Shown: one piece after another, positions 32,783-41,971 of the stretch
How the letters are laid out: each line of letters starts with the position of its first letter
Numbering within the stretch: position 1 is the first letter of the stretch
NCBI GenBank assembly: GCA_965277595.1
Contig: CBDIDH010000001.1
Location: 1,798,001-1,862,000, forward strand
DNA: 64,000 nt
Reading direction: 5' to 3'
Source of the DNA: CBDIDH01 sp965277595
GTDB taxonomy: Bacteria > Planctomycetota > Planctomycetia > Isosphaerales > Isosphaeraceae
The notes under the pieces: generated by a model
The model's database searches: none
What the model was told of the DNA's origin: nothing
Seen by the model: the letters and a program-made list of their open reading frames with translations, nothing else
Translations under genes and position numbers: made by a program

Positions 32783-34450
32783 TCATGAGTGATTCATGTC
32801 CGATTCTTTTCCCCCAGCCTCATCAGCCGGGAACGGTTCCGTCGGCGGTAGCGGGGGCACGTTCGGCCCCTCGCCAGCTTCCTCGGCGACGATCTCAAGG
32901 GCTGACGCCCCCGATGCGACCGCCTCGGTCACGATCCGATTCGTTTCGTCCTGGTCGGCGTCGCTGGGCGGCCTGGTGATTTCCCGGCCATCCTCGACAC
33001 GCCCGGCGGTTTCGGCCGCAATCTCCAGGTCGCGCATCTCGTCCTGGACGTCCTCGGACGTCGGGTCGGATTCCTCATCCGACGCGTCGTCAACAACCTC
33101 GGAATCTTCGACTTCGGTCTCCTCAACCGCGGAAGAAGTCTCCTCCGGCGCGCCTTCGCCCTGGAAGAGATCCTGAAATTTCGGTCGATCGCTCGATGCC
33201 GAGCCATTGGCAATCGTGGCCGGTCCGTCCGCCGACCCGTCAGTCGTGCTGGGTTCCGGCGTGGAAGGCGAAGGTCGTCCTCCCTTGCGACGCGGAAGCT
33301 CCTCGGCCTGTTCCTCGGCGAGGGTTTCGGCGCGCGCGACGATCTCCATGGTCTGTTCTTCGGTCAGACCTTCGATCGTGTTGACCAGATCCGAGATTTC
33401 CATGACCGAGAGGTCGTCATAACTGAGGATACCCTGTTCGACGAGCTTCTCGGCAAGGTCGGTGTCGACCGCGTCGATCTTCGTGAACGCGGTGACGGCC
33501 TTCTCGATCAACTCGTCGAGTTCCTCCGAGGTCATGATCTCGATGTCCCAGCCGACGAGCTTCGACGCGAGGCGAACATTCTGGCCGCGGCGGCCGATCG
33601 CCAGCGAGAGCTGATCTTCACGGACGAGGACAATGGCGCGGCCGAGCAACTGGCAGAGCATGACCTCGTCGATCTCGGCCGGCTGCAAGGCGTTGGGAAT
33701 GAGAACCTGGAGCGACTCGTTCCAGCGAACAATGTCAATTCGCTCGCCGCCAAGCTCGTCGACGATGTTCTTGATCCGGGTCCCTCGAACACCGACGCAG
33801 GCGCCGACGGCGTCAACCTTGGCGTCGATCGAGCTGACGGCGACCTTCGATCGATAGCCGGCCTCACGCGCCAGGGCTCGAATCGAGATGATCTGATCGG
33901 CGATTTCGGGAATTTCCAGTTCAAAAAGGCGACGGACGAAGTCGGGATGGGTCCGGCTGAGGATGATCTTGACGCGCTGGCCGACCTTGCGAACGTCGAG
34001 GATGACCGCGCGGAGGCGTTCGTTGGGATGATGGCTTTCGCCGGGAATCTGTTCACTGCGGGGCAAGAGGGCGTCGGTCTTGCCGAGGTTGACGGTGACC
34101 GCGCCGCCTTCGAACTTCTGAACGGTCCCGGTGACGAGGTCGCCGCGCTGGTCTTCGAATTCATCGAAGAGGCTATCGCGTTCGGCCTCGCGAATCTTCT
34201 GGATGATGACCTGCTTGGCCGTCTGCGCGGCGATCCGGCCGAGCAGTTCCGGGTTCATCTTCTCGCCGTCCTTGGTCGCCTCGATGTTGCCGGTTTCCTG
34301 GTCGATCGTGACGTCGATATCGCTGGCGTCGGGGTAATGTTTCTTCGCGGCCGTTTGCAGCGCCGACTGAATCCCCTCGAAAAGAATATTCTTGGGAATA
34401 TTCTTGTCGCGGTGGATGCTATCGACGATGCGGACCAGATCGACGCTCAT
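32783..34450 (-). CDS. nusA: Transcription termination/antitermination factor NusA
   Basis: RNA-polymerase-binding elongation factor, 555 residues. The N-terminal domain (LVRIVDSIHRDKNIPKNILF), S1 domain (GDLVTGTVQKFEGGAVTVNL), KH1/KH2 (VGVRGTRIKNIVDELGGERI and LAIGRRGQNVRLASKLVGW) and an HhH-like acidic region (DTDLAEKLVEQGILSYDDLS) are in order. About 165 extra C-terminal residues are acidic and Ser/Thr-rich without clear domains. GGAGG lies 6 bp before the ATG. It heads the nusA-infB-DUF503-rbfA group; rimP, usually immediately upstream, is not there. Confidence 0.95.
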   Translation of the reverse strand: MSVDLVRIVDSIHRDKNIPKNILFEGIQSALQTAAKKHYPDASDIDVTIDQETGNIEATKDGEKMNPELLGRIAAQTAKQVIIQKIREAERDSLFDEFEDQRGDLVTGTVQKFEGGAVTVNLGKTDALLPRSEQIPGESHHPNERLRAVILDVRKVGQRVKIILSRTHPDFVRRLFELEIPEIADQIISIRALAREAGYRSKVAVSSIDAKVDAVGACVGVRGTRIKNIVDELGGERIDIVRWNESLQVLIPNALQPAEIDEVMLCQLLGRAIVLVREDQLSLAIGRRGQNVRLASKLVGWDIEIMTSEELDELIEKAVTAFTKIDAVDTDLAEKLVEQGILSYDDLSVMEISDLVNTIEGLTEEQTMEIVARAETLAEEQAEELPRRKGGRPSPSTPEPSTTDGSADGPATIANGSASSDRPKFQDLFQGEGAPEETSSAVEETEVEDSEVVDDASDEESDPTSEDVQDEMRDLEIAAETAGRVEDGREITRPPSDADQDETNRIVTEAVASGASALEIVAEEAGEGPNVPPLPPTEPFPADEAGGKESDMNHS

Positions 34451-34815
34451 GCAAGACCTCCGCGGCGTGCCGGTTCCAACGAGACGGCTATTCTTTTGCG
34501 GTGCGAAACGTGGTTATCGATATCCGAGAATCCGCCCGTTGGGGGCGTGAATTTTCGGATTCGTGCCACGAACGCGCCGAGACCGGCCACGCCCTCCTGG
34601 ACCACTCCGCCGATCGCCCCGATCGCGACCTCTTTCGGCGTGGGACCAGGCCCCCTTCGGGACAGTCGCGGTAACCCCCCGCGCACCGTCACGAACGTTC
34701 AAGCTAACAAGAGGTTGACACCACTGTCAAGCGCTCTGACAATCAAAAGCCAACTGGCTCGATCCTGGGCTTCGAATCGCCGTGCCGATCCCTCTGGTAT
34801 GAGAGGCCTTGACGC
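34451..34815. other. Intergenic region between nusA and tatD
   Basis: 365 bp between divergent genes. A minus-strand frame from 34692 ends in an ATGA overlap with nusA, but its peptide (Gly/Arg-rich) matches no family I know. I see no rimP coding sequence, tRNA or clear promoter. The nusA and tatD promoters presumably lie here. Confidence 0.4.
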
Positions 34816-35628
34816 ATGTCCGACGCGGACGGATCGCCTGTCTCCCTGGTTGACACCCACGCGCATCTTCAAGATCCCGACCTTCGCGACGACATGGAAG
34901 AGGTTCTGTCTCGTGCTCGGTCGGCTGGAGTTTGCCAGGTCATCGCGATCGGGACGACGGCGGCGGATAGCGCCGAGGTGGTCGAACTGGCCGGACGATA
35001 CGCGGGGGTTTTCGCGGCCGTCGGTGTGCAGCCAAATTACGCCGCGGAGGCGGTTGAGGGGGATTGGGAGCGGATCGTTGCACTCGCGGGTTGTCCCGGC
35101 GTGGTGGCGATCGGCGAGACGGGCCTGGATCGTTACTGGGACAAAACGCCCTTCGCGGTTCAGCGAGACTGGTTCGGTCGACACCTGGATCTGGCCCTTG
35201 AGCGTGGGCTTCCGGTAGTGATCCATTGCCGGAATTGCGAAGAGGACATCATCGAACAACTTCGCGGTCTCGGCCGCCCGACGGCTGGCGTTCTCCACTC
35301 GTTCACGGGAACCTGGGACGATGCCCGGGCCTTTCTCGACCTTGGCCTTTGCGTCTCGTTCGCCGGGATGATCACGTTCACGAACAAGAAGCTCGATTCG
35401 CTCCGCGAAGTGGCCGCTCGGCTTCCGCTCGATCGTCTCTTGATCGAGACCGATGCGCCCTATCTCAGTCCTCATCCCTTTCGCGGCAAGAGCAACGAGC
35501 CGGCGCGTCTGAGATTCACCGCGGCCCGGATCGCCGAGGCTCGCGGGATGAGCCTGGCGGATCTGGGAAGCGCCGTGACCGCGAACGCTCGACGACTTTT
35601 TGGACTCTCCGGCGGGGAAATCGCGTGA
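34816..35628 (+). CDS. tatD: TatD-family metal-dependent deoxyribonuclease
   Basis: A TIM-barrel hydrolase of 270 residues. Metal ligands appear in order: VDTHAHL (His-x-His), the Glu in IGETGLDRYWD, HCRN, the His in LHSFTG and the Asp in ETDAPYLSPHP. PAFRGKSNEP-type motifs near the C-terminus (HPFRGKSNEPA) are diagnostic. GAGAGG lies 9 bp before the ATG. TatD proteins act as 3'-5' exonucleases in DNA repair or quality control. Confidence 0.93.
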   Translation: MSDADGSPVSLVDTHAHLQDPDLRDDMEEVLSRARSAGVCQVIAIGTTAADSAEVVELAGRYAGVFAAVGVQPNYAAEAVEGDWERIVALAGCPGVVAIGETGLDRYWDKTPFAVQRDWFGRHLDLALERGLPVVIHCRNCEEDIIEQLRGLGRPTAGVLHSFTGTWDDARAFLDLGLCVSFAGMITFTNKKLDSLREVAARLPLDRLLIETDAPYLSPHPFRGKSNEPARLRFTAARIAEARGMSLADLGSAVTANARRLFGLSGGEIA

Positions 35629-35833
35629 TTGGTCGTCCCTGTTTACGGGATCGCTACAATCCAGAGTTTCCGAACCTCTCCGGGAAAAATCACTGAATTT
35701 TTCTTTCTGGACGTCCGGCGGGGCGTAAACTAGTTAAAGACGACCGTCGATTTGGCCCGAGGTTTGCTGTTTCCTCGTGGCGAAAGTGAGCGCGACGCCA
35801 CCAGCGAACCCGGTCGACCGGGATGGAGCGAAC

Positions 35834-36049
35834 ATGCGAGAGTATTTGATTCTTGTTCCGATCCTGGCCCTCTTCGCGGCTGGCCTGTTCATTACCGTCT
35901 GGAGCGGTGGCGCCTCTCTGACGACGCGTGAAGGTCGCCGAGCCGCCGTTGATAATGTTTACTCACTGCTTTTCCGGCTCCTGGGTTATGGCGCGGGGCT
36001 TTTTGCCGTGCAGCGGTTGGTCGGTTTTCCGATGGAAATGCCCTGGTAA
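35834..36049 (+). CDS. Small membrane protein, 71 aa, unknown function
   Basis: The ATG at 35834 has GGAG 5 bp upstream; an in-frame GTG at 35777 would add 19 polar residues. The product has two hydrophobic helices (LILVPILALFAAGLFITVW and LLFRLLGYGAGLFAVQRLV) joined by a charged loop (TTREGRRAAVDN) and ends in MEMPW. I do not recognise a family. It is followed directly by a strong bidirectional terminator, so it is monocistronic. Confidence 0.65.
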   Translation: MREYLILVPILALFAAGLFITVWSGGASLTTREGRRAAVDNVYSLLFRLLGYGAGLFAVQRLVGFPMEMPW

Positions 36050-36093
36050 AAATTTTTCGAATAAAGTGAGACCGTGAGCGGTTTTGGAATGCC

Positions 36094-36147
36094 AAAACGA
36101 CAGGGCGGCGGCCATCATTTCAAGAATGGCCGCCGCCCTGTCGTTTT
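36094..36147. terminator. Bidirectional terminator with 22-bp perfect arms
   Basis: The arms at 36094-36115 and 36126-36147 are perfect 22-bp inverted repeats (core AGGGCGGCGGCCAT) with a 10-nt loop. They begin and end in AAAA/TTTT, so the structure can terminate transcription on both strands, between the convergent small membrane protein gene and queE. Confidence 0.92.
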
Positions 36148-36161
36148 CGAATGGAACAAAT

Positions 36162-36887
36162 TCAAACGCCCCGGGCGTTTGGGTCCCAGAGAATTTTGTG
36201 AAGCTGGACCTGAAGACGCACGCGTAAACCCGATTCGAGAATCCAGGCCGCGAGGTCGGTCGGATTGACGCGGCCGAAAACAGGGCTGAGCAAAATAGGA
36301 CAGCGGTCGATCAGATCATGCGCACGCACTTGCGCAATGGACCAATCAAAATCCGCGCGATCGCAGATGACGAATTTCAATTCGTCTTTTGAACGAAGGA
36401 GACGGAGGTTCTCCCAGACGTTGGCGGCAACCTCGCCGGAACCGGGGGTCTTGAGGTCGAGGATGATCCGAACGCGGGAATCCACGGGCGCGATGTCCAC
36501 GGCGCCACTGGTTTCCAGCAGGACGATACGGCCGAGGTCCGCCAGGCGGGTCATGAGCGGGAAAACGTCCGCCTGCAAGAGGGGTTCGCCGCCGGTGATC
36601 TCGACCAGGGAATCACCGAGCGCGGCGACGCGATCAAGAACCTCGGCGACGGTCAGAGTCTCGCCCTGTTGAAAGGCGTGCGCCGTGTCGCAATAGCGGC
36701 AACGCAAGAGGCAGGCGGTCAGGCGGACGAAGATGCAAGGGAGTCCGACGAAGGTGCTTTCGCCTTGCAGGCTCCGATAAATCTCGTGGACGACGAGCGT
36801 GCCTTCGGGGCGATCGCGGAGGGGTTGAAGGCGCTGAGAGCGGGTCGTCTCGGGGTCGATCAGGGTCACGGGGGCGAAGATCCTCAA
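36162..36887 (-). CDS. queE: 7-carboxy-7-deazaguanine synthase (radical SAM)
   Basis: Third enzyme of queuosine and deazapurine biosynthesis, converting 6-carboxytetrahydropterin to CDG. The QueE N-terminus VHEIYRSLQGEST is followed by the cluster motif CLLRCRYCDT (C-X3-C-X2-C), ITGGEPLLQ and, later, LDLKTPGSGE. 241 residues is normal. It starts at TTG in a TTGA overlap with the stop of the upstream TPR-thioredoxin gene, so the two are translationally coupled. queC, queD and queF are not in the window. Confidence 0.92.
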   Translation of the reverse strand: MRIFAPVTLIDPETTRSQRLQPLRDRPEGTLVVHEIYRSLQGESTFVGLPCIFVRLTACLLRCRYCDTAHAFQQGETLTVAEVLDRVAALGDSLVEITGGEPLLQADVFPLMTRLADLGRIVLLETSGAVDIAPVDSRVRIILDLKTPGSGEVAANVWENLRLLRSKDELKFVICDRADFDWSIAQVRAHDLIDRCPILLSPVFGRVNPTDLAAWILESGLRVRLQVQLHKILWDPNARGV

Positions 36888-39124
36888 GGAGTGCCGGGCG
36901 AGTGGGCGTCGGGCCTTTTGACGAGTCGGTTGATTCGCTGGATCTCGCCCTTGATGAAATCGACGTCGAGGAACGGCTCGGCCGCGATGCGCTGATAGCG
37001 AACCTCGCCCAGGGCGTCGACGAGGAAGGTCGCGTGCAGGGGAACGCCTTCGAAGTCGTCAAAGGCATGATAGCGCTTGAAGAGGTCGAGGCTGGGGTCG
37101 GCCAGCAGGGGCATTGGAAACGAGATGCCGTCGGCGTTGTTCTTCAGTTGGGTCGTGGCCGACTGGTCATCGGTGCTGACGGCGACGACCTCGGTATTGA
37201 TGGCCTTGAAGGCGTCGATTTCCTTGCCGAAGGCTCGGAGTTGCTGCATGCACGGGGCACACGAGCCGCCGAGGTAAAAGAGGATGAGAACATTCTTGCC
37301 TTTCTGATCGGCAAGGTGCCAGGTCTTGCCGTCAGAGTCATTCGCGGCGATCGCCTCGGCGGCGAAGGGAGACCAGACGAGCGGGCCGAGGGTATTCGGA
37401 TCGGGGCGGATCGGCTTGGTCTCGGTGGTCGTCGGCTCGGTCGGTTCGACCCAGGACGGCTCGGCCCTCCAGGCGGCGACAACGGGCGCGAGGCGTTGAA
37501 AAACGGGGAGATCCGGGTCGGCCGAGCGGGCCAGGGGGGCGAGTTTTCGATATGCCTCCTTGGCCTCGTGGGTCTTGCCGATCGCATTCAAGGTTTCGAC
37601 GAGCGCGGCGAGCGGCGGGACCTGTCCGGGGTGCGCATTCACGGCATCGCGCGCGACCTTTTCCGCGACGTCGGGATTCTTGGCGACGAGCCGAGCCCGC
37701 GCGAGCGCCTCGGGTCGCATGGAGGGGGCCTTGGCGAAGCGTTCGAAGGCGGTCTTGAATTCGCCTCGGGCAAGGTGCTGATACCCTTCAAGCTCGGCGA
37801 GGAGAGGCGAATCGGTCTCGCGGTCGCGTTTCGGTTTCTTCTCCTCGGCGGCGATGGATTTCAGGGCGTTGATCTGCTCGGAGAGATGATTCGGCTCGTT
37901 GCGACCGGCATAGGCGAGGCCGAGGGTATATGCCTTCTGGCGACGCTCTTCGACGAGGTCGGACCAGTCGAGGGCGTTGGACTCGGTCGCGGCGATCAGG
38001 TCGTCCCAGAGTTCGTATCGGCAAAGGACTTCCGACCAGCGGAGTCGTCCGTTGCGCTGGGCGGAACCGCCGTCGGTCTTGCCGTTCTTCTTGGGGTCGC
38101 GAGGTTGCTCGACGAGGTTTCTGGCGACCTTGACGGCGTCGCGAGCCCGGCCGACGTGGCTCAGGCTGGTGACGAGCCACTGGTTATTATGGGCGTAGTT
38201 GTGAATCTCGAAGGGCATGACACGGTCGCGAGTCATGTAGGCGTGATCGACCCGGGCCGACGCTTCTTGCTGAAACGCGGCGTCGGCGAAGCGATTTAAT
38301 GAGGTATAGGTATGGCCGGGCATGTGCCACGCATGCGCGATCCCCGGCGCGAGCTGACCATACAACGCAGCCGAGTTGAGGGCGTACGAGGCGTTGGCGC
38401 CGTCCCAGAGATGGATTCGATAATGATGCGCGCCGGGGTGGTTGGGCTCGGCCTGAAGGAGACCGTCAATGAGGATGTCGATCGTCTCGCGGCTGTTGGT
38501 ATTCTCGGCCTCCCAGTTCATCATCGCCAGCCAGGCCCGGGCGTTGAGATCGTCGGGAAACTCATGAGCGACCGTGCCCAGGGCCTTGAGATGGCTCAGC
38601 TTGCGCGCTTTTTCGCCGCCGCCGCCTTCCTTGTGAAGGGCGTCGAGAGCGTCGAGATAAAGTTTTTCGCGACGTGTGAGCGAGCCTTCACGCTTTCGCG
38701 CTTCCTTGAGAAATGACCGGGCGCGGCGCGAGTTGTTGACGTTGGCGAGGGCCATGCCCCAGTAGGCCATGCCGCAATCGGGATCGATCCGTGACGCCTG
38801 GCGAAACGAACGCTCGGCCTCGTAATAAAAGAAGGAGTGAATCTGCGCGACGCCCTGATTGAGGAACGCCTGGGCTTCGGGCTTCCTGGTGCTGACCGGA
38901 AAATTCACGACCCCCATGCCGGGCATCAGGTGAGCGGCCTGCCTTGGCCCCTCGTCAAACGCCTCTCCGTGCAAGGAATGACCCGCCGCGGGAACCGCCG
39001 GGCGCGACTCGGTTGCCGGGGCGGTCGGCTTGGGCGGGTCTTCGCCGTGCGCGGAAGATCCCGCCGCGACCGCGCAGAAGCAGCTGAGAACTCCGACGAT
39101 CATTCGAGGCGATCTCAGCGGCAT
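36884..39124 (-). CDS. Exported TPR protein with C-terminal thioredoxin-like (AhpC/TSA) domain
   Basis: A 746-residue protein. The ATG at 39124 is chosen because GGGGAG lies 7 bp upstream and it opens a signal peptide (MIVGVLSCFCAVAAGSSAHG); an ATG at 39184 is also in frame. Residues about 75-590 are tetratricopeptide-like repeats (QGVAQIHSFFYYEAERSFRQ, DPDCGMAYWGMALAN). Residues about 610-735 form a redoxin fold with FYLGGSCAPCMQQL, a CxxC active site. TPR-redoxin fusions of this sort occur in planctomycetes, but their client is not known to me. It is coupled to queE. Confidence 0.8.
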   Translation of the reverse strand: MPLRSPRMIVGVLSCFCAVAAGSSAHGEDPPKPTAPATESRPAVPAAGHSLHGEAFDEGPRQAAHLMPGMGVVNFPVSTRKPEAQAFLNQGVAQIHSFFYYEAERSFRQASRIDPDCGMAYWGMALANVNNSRRARSFLKEARKREGSLTRREKLYLDALDALHKEGGGGEKARKLSHLKALGTVAHEFPDDLNARAWLAMMNWEAENTNSRETIDILIDGLLQAEPNHPGAHHYRIHLWDGANASYALNSAALYGQLAPGIAHAWHMPGHTYTSLNRFADAAFQQEASARVDHAYMTRDRVMPFEIHNYAHNNQWLVTSLSHVGRARDAVKVARNLVEQPRDPKKNGKTDGGSAQRNGRLRWSEVLCRYELWDDLIAATESNALDWSDLVEERRQKAYTLGLAYAGRNEPNHLSEQINALKSIAAEEKKPKRDRETDSPLLAELEGYQHLARGEFKTAFERFAKAPSMRPEALARARLVAKNPDVAEKVARDAVNAHPGQVPPLAALVETLNAIGKTHEAKEAYRKLAPLARSADPDLPVFQRLAPVVAAWRAEPSWVEPTEPTTTETKPIRPDPNTLGPLVWSPFAAEAIAANDSDGKTWHLADQKGKNVLILFYLGGSCAPCMQQLRAFGKEIDAFKAINTEVVAVSTDDQSATTQLKNNADGISFPMPLLADPSLDLFKRYHAFDDFEGVPLHATFLVDALGEVRYQRIAAEPFLDVDFIKGEIQRINRLVKRPDAHSPGTP

Positions 39125-39377
39125 GCGGCGACTCCCCGAAGCAACCTTCTTTTCCCCGGCTCGGTCAACGCTGGCGACGTTCATTCTCTCAAAACGCCTG
39201 AAGGGTTGCGAGCGTTCGGAAACTCGTTTCCAGCAGGCGAGAAGGGGACGTCCACAAAATTGTTCTCGATCGCGGGTGCGTCCTCGAAAAGATCGCGCGA
39301 GCCAGGGCCGTCCCAGCGATCCAGGAGGATTGCAAAGTCAGTCATTTCCATGACCAATAGGGTTGTTGCGGAATAGC

Positions 39378-39475
39378 CGTAAGGTCAAAGGGCAGAAGGA
39401 CATGGGACAAAAGGGGAAATCCGCCCTTTGTCTTTGTGTCCTTTGACCTTACGTCAAAAACAGTCCCTAATACGC
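39378..39475. repeat. Palindromic heptad element R2 (family A)
   Basis: The left arm (39378-39417) carries AAGGTCA, AAGGGCA and GAAGGAC-type units; the right arm (39421-39453) carries the inverse CTTTGTC/CTTTGAC units. The arms can pair around a 3-nt centre. The right flank (39441-39475, reversed) matches 9997-10031 at 30 of 35 positions. It lies between divergent genes. Confidence 0.85.
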
Positions 39476-39485
39476 AAAAACCCTA

Positions 39486-39573
39486 ATGACCAAGGCCCGA
39501 TGACCAAAGAGGCGAAATTTTTCGGTCATTGGTCATCGGCCATCGGGACTTTGCAATTCTCCTGCCCAGCGAT
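39486..39573. repeat. Palindromic heptad element B4
   Basis: Read in reverse, the right half (39573 back to about 39520) follows the same order as elements B2 and B3: GGAGAATTGCAAAGTCCC, then GATGGCC, GATGACC and AATGACC units, then GAAAAATTTCG. The left end is shortened. It sits 10 bp from element R2, a tandem pairing like B1-B2. The rest of the 39125-39670 gap holds nothing else recognisable. Confidence 0.82.
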
Positions 39574-39670
39574 CTCGGGGAGTTGACTTCTCCGAGAGAC
39601 CTCGTGCATATTATGCCTTCGAAGGCAAAGGACGGCTCAAAATCAGACGGAACCGGAGGCTCGAACCGGG

Positions 39671-40036
39671 ATGCGATCGAGAACAACCCTCGGCCTCAGC
39701 GTCGGCCTGACCTTGCTTGGGGCCTTGCTCACGCGCGGAGGTCTTGCCCAATCGCCGGAACGATCGGCGACGCGTCGGCAAGACGCGGTGTCTCGCGCTT
39801 CGGAGCTAACTCCTTACACCACGCGGGACCTTCGCACCTACACGGCGCAAAAAGAAGCCTATCGACGGCCGACGACGACTCCTCCCCCCGTGGATAAACG
39901 GGCGCGCGCCGCGGTCTTCGCCAAGGGGGTGAAGGATTACTATCCGTCCGCCCGCGCCAATCAGTCCAAAAATAGCAACGTGATCGACCCGAGAACGCTC
40001 TGCGTGCCCGGTCGTCACGCGCTTTTGCAGCGCTAG
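39671..40036 (+). CDS. Small secreted protein, unknown function
   Basis: A 121-residue product with a signal peptide (MRSRTTLGLSVGLTLLGALL, cleavage likely after GLAQ). The mature part is polar, rich in Arg, Thr and Pro (YRRPTTTPPPVDKRARAAVF), and has a single Cys near the end. GGAGG lies about 11 bp before the ATG. I do not recognise a family; it may be specific to this lineage. It is convergent with the sulfotransferase gene. Confidence 0.6.
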   Translation: MRSRTTLGLSVGLTLLGALLTRGGLAQSPERSATRRQDAVSRASELTPYTTRDLRTYTAQKEAYRRPTTTPPPVDKRARAAVFAKGVKDYYPSARANQSKNSNVIDPRTLCVPGRHALLQR

Positions 40037-40057
40037 GTTCGACGCGACGATCTCGAA

Positions 40058-41224
40058 TCAGTAGGTCGGATAATTCCAGGCTTCAAACGAGCGCCGCCAC
40101 TCGTGGCGAAGGCGGTCCTTGAGCGCCTTCGGCAACTCGGCATAGGTGTTTTTGCGATAATCGGCGAGGCCGGCGACGTGGTCTTCCAGACCGGGGCGAA
40201 CGTCCTCGAAGCCACCGAGGTCGAGGGCGTCATACGTCTCGCGAAGCTGCCCGACCGGGTCGCGCTCCAGGTCGCTGAAGGCGATCTCGTGAAGATGGCC
40301 GTCGGGGATCAAGGAGCGTTCGTCAAAATAGGCGTCGTGGATGTGTCGATAACGGCGAATCACGGTCTCGTCGGCGTCGCCCTGATCCGACTTCTGAAAT
40401 TGAAGCGACTGCGTGAGCTTCTCGTTGAGGTGTCGGGTCGATCGAAAGACGGTGAAGGGGTCGCGGTGGACGTGGACGAACTTCGCCTCGGGGAACATTT
40501 CCAAGAGAATTTTGATCCGGCCGGTATGCGGTGGGGATTTTAACAAGAGAGGCCGTTGATACCGGATCGTCATTTTCTTGAGAAAGCGAAGCAGGGCCGC
40601 TTTCCAGGCGTCGATTTCCGCGTCAGGAACTCCCCGAAACGTCAGATAGGGCTCGTAACGCGCGGCCCCCTTGGGAAAGGCCCAGGCCATGTACGTGGAT
40701 TGAAGGGTCGCCGTCGCGGTGGCGAACTCGTCCTCGTTGGGCATGTCCAGGCCCATCGCGACGTTATCGAAAACCCGGGTGCGCGGAATCAAGGGGGCGA
40801 GCATGCCCGTCCGGGAATCCTCGGTACACAAAAACGTGTGCGGGAAAAAGACCTCGTAAAGGTTCGGAAAGGCGTATCGATCGTTAATCGCGAGCAGGTT
40901 ATGAAGCAAGGTCGTCCCGCTCCGCCAGTGTCCCAGGACAAAAAGCGGGGGCATGACCTGCGTTTGATCGATCGCTTGCCCGAATTGCCGGTCCTCGCGG
41001 AACCGATACCAGGAGTTCAGGGCGCTACCGGCCGTGAGCAAGGCCGCGCGGTGCCAGTATTTCGGAGGGATCGCGAACTGGTTATCCTGTAAGGTCTTGC
41101 ACCAATCCTGAAACGTCATTCCGCAAAGATTCGTGAACAACGACTGGTAGAGCCAGACCCGAATTGAGTCCATCCAGGTTGTCGAGACGGGCGGACTCTT
41201 CGCTTCAACCGTGATCGTTGCCAC
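40058..41224 (-). CDS. Sulfotransferase family protein
   Basis: PAPS-dependent sulfotransferase of about 388 residues. The 5'-phosphosulfate loop is LGHWRSGTTLLHNLL and the 3'-phosphate site is FVHVHRDPFTVFRSTRHL, with a KSPPHTGR segment before it. The GTG at 41224 has GGGAGG 5 bp upstream and is preferred over an upstream start at 41308. Isosphaeraceae and other planctomycetes encode many such enzymes; the acceptor (sugar, lipid or protein) is unknown. Confidence 0.85.
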   Translation of the reverse strand: MATITVEAKSPPVSTTWMDSIRVWLYQSLFTNLCGMTFQDWCKTLQDNQFAIPPKYWHRAALLTAGSALNSWYRFREDRQFGQAIDQTQVMPPLFVLGHWRSGTTLLHNLLAINDRYAFPNLYEVFFPHTFLCTEDSRTGMLAPLIPRTRVFDNVAMGLDMPNEDEFATATATLQSTYMAWAFPKGAARYEPYLTFRGVPDAEIDAWKAALLRFLKKMTIRYQRPLLLKSPPHTGRIKILLEMFPEAKFVHVHRDPFTVFRSTRHLNEKLTQSLQFQKSDQGDADETVIRRYRHIHDAYFDERSLIPDGHLHEIAFSDLERDPVGQLRETYDALDLGGFEDVRPGLEDHVAGLADYRKNTYAELPKALKDRLRHEWRRSFEAWNYPTY

Positions 41225-41464
41225 GTTCGCCTCCCAGACGCTCCGATTGTCGATACGAGAACCTAGGTAGGCCCGCGAGGTATGGTAATCTACTCTCGCA
41301 TCCTTCATACCGATGTCAAAACGATCGACCGAAAATTCTGACGATTCCGTTGGGCGTAACGGGTTCGATACGATGGCTCAAAGACGAGGATGACCGTGGT
41401 CGGGGTTGGCGGTTAAGATACGCTTTCTCACTCGAACGTCGACCCGAGTTTGGACTTCTGACGC

Positions 41465-41971
41465 ATGGGAACCGAAAATCCTGGAATGGAAAAAAACCCG
41501 GTGGTCGGCGTCGTGATGGGAAGCCAGTCAGACTGGGAGACGATGCGGCATGCCGCCGAGATTCTCAATGCGCTTGGGATTGCCCATGAAAGTCGGGTCG
41601 TCTCGGCCCATCGGACCCCTGACCGACTTTACCAGTACGCGGTTGAGGCCGAGGGGCGTGGGCTCCACGTGCTCATTGCCGGCGCGGGGGGCGCGGCGCA
41701 CTTGCCGGGGATGCTCGCGGCGATGACCTTGTTGCCGGTTTTGGGCGTTCCGGTCGAGAGCAAGGTGCTGCGCGGCGTCGACTCGTTGTTGTCGATTGTG
41801 CAGATGCCAAAAGGAGTTCCGGTCGGCACGCTCGCCATCGGCGCCTCGGGCGCGGCGAACGCGGCCTTGCTGGCCGCGGCGATCCTGGCGCGCCATGACC
41901 CGGCCGTCCGCGAGGCGCTCGCCGCCTTTCGACGTTCGCAGACCGAGGCGGTCGGGGAGTCGCCCCAGTGA
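41465..41971 (+). CDS. purE: N5-carboxyaminoimidazole ribonucleotide mutase
   Basis: De novo purine step converting N5-CAIR to CAIR. Class I PurE marks are VGVVMGSQSDWETMRHAAEI, VVSAHRTPDRLYQYA and IAGAGGAAHLPGMLA, with MPKGVPVGTLAIG lining the active site. 168 residues is normal. The stop overlaps the purK GTG start, so the two-enzyme pathway is coupled. Confidence 0.96.
   Translation: MGTENPGMEKNPVVGVVMGSQSDWETMRHAAEILNALGIAHESRVVSAHRTPDRLYQYAVEAEGRGLHVLIAGAGGAAHLPGMLAAMTLLPVLGVPVESKVLRGVDSLLSIVQMPKGVPVGTLAIGASGAANAALLAAAILARHDPAVREALAAFRRSQTEAVGESPQ

Noticed and set aside
34514..34702. Second minus-strand frame in the nusA leader
   Set aside because: Arg/Gly-rich, overlaps the other leader frame, no ribosome-binding site.
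36902..38299. Plus-strand open frame (about 465 codons) opposite the TPR-redoxin gene
   Set aside because: Gly-rich antisense product typical of high-GC shadows.
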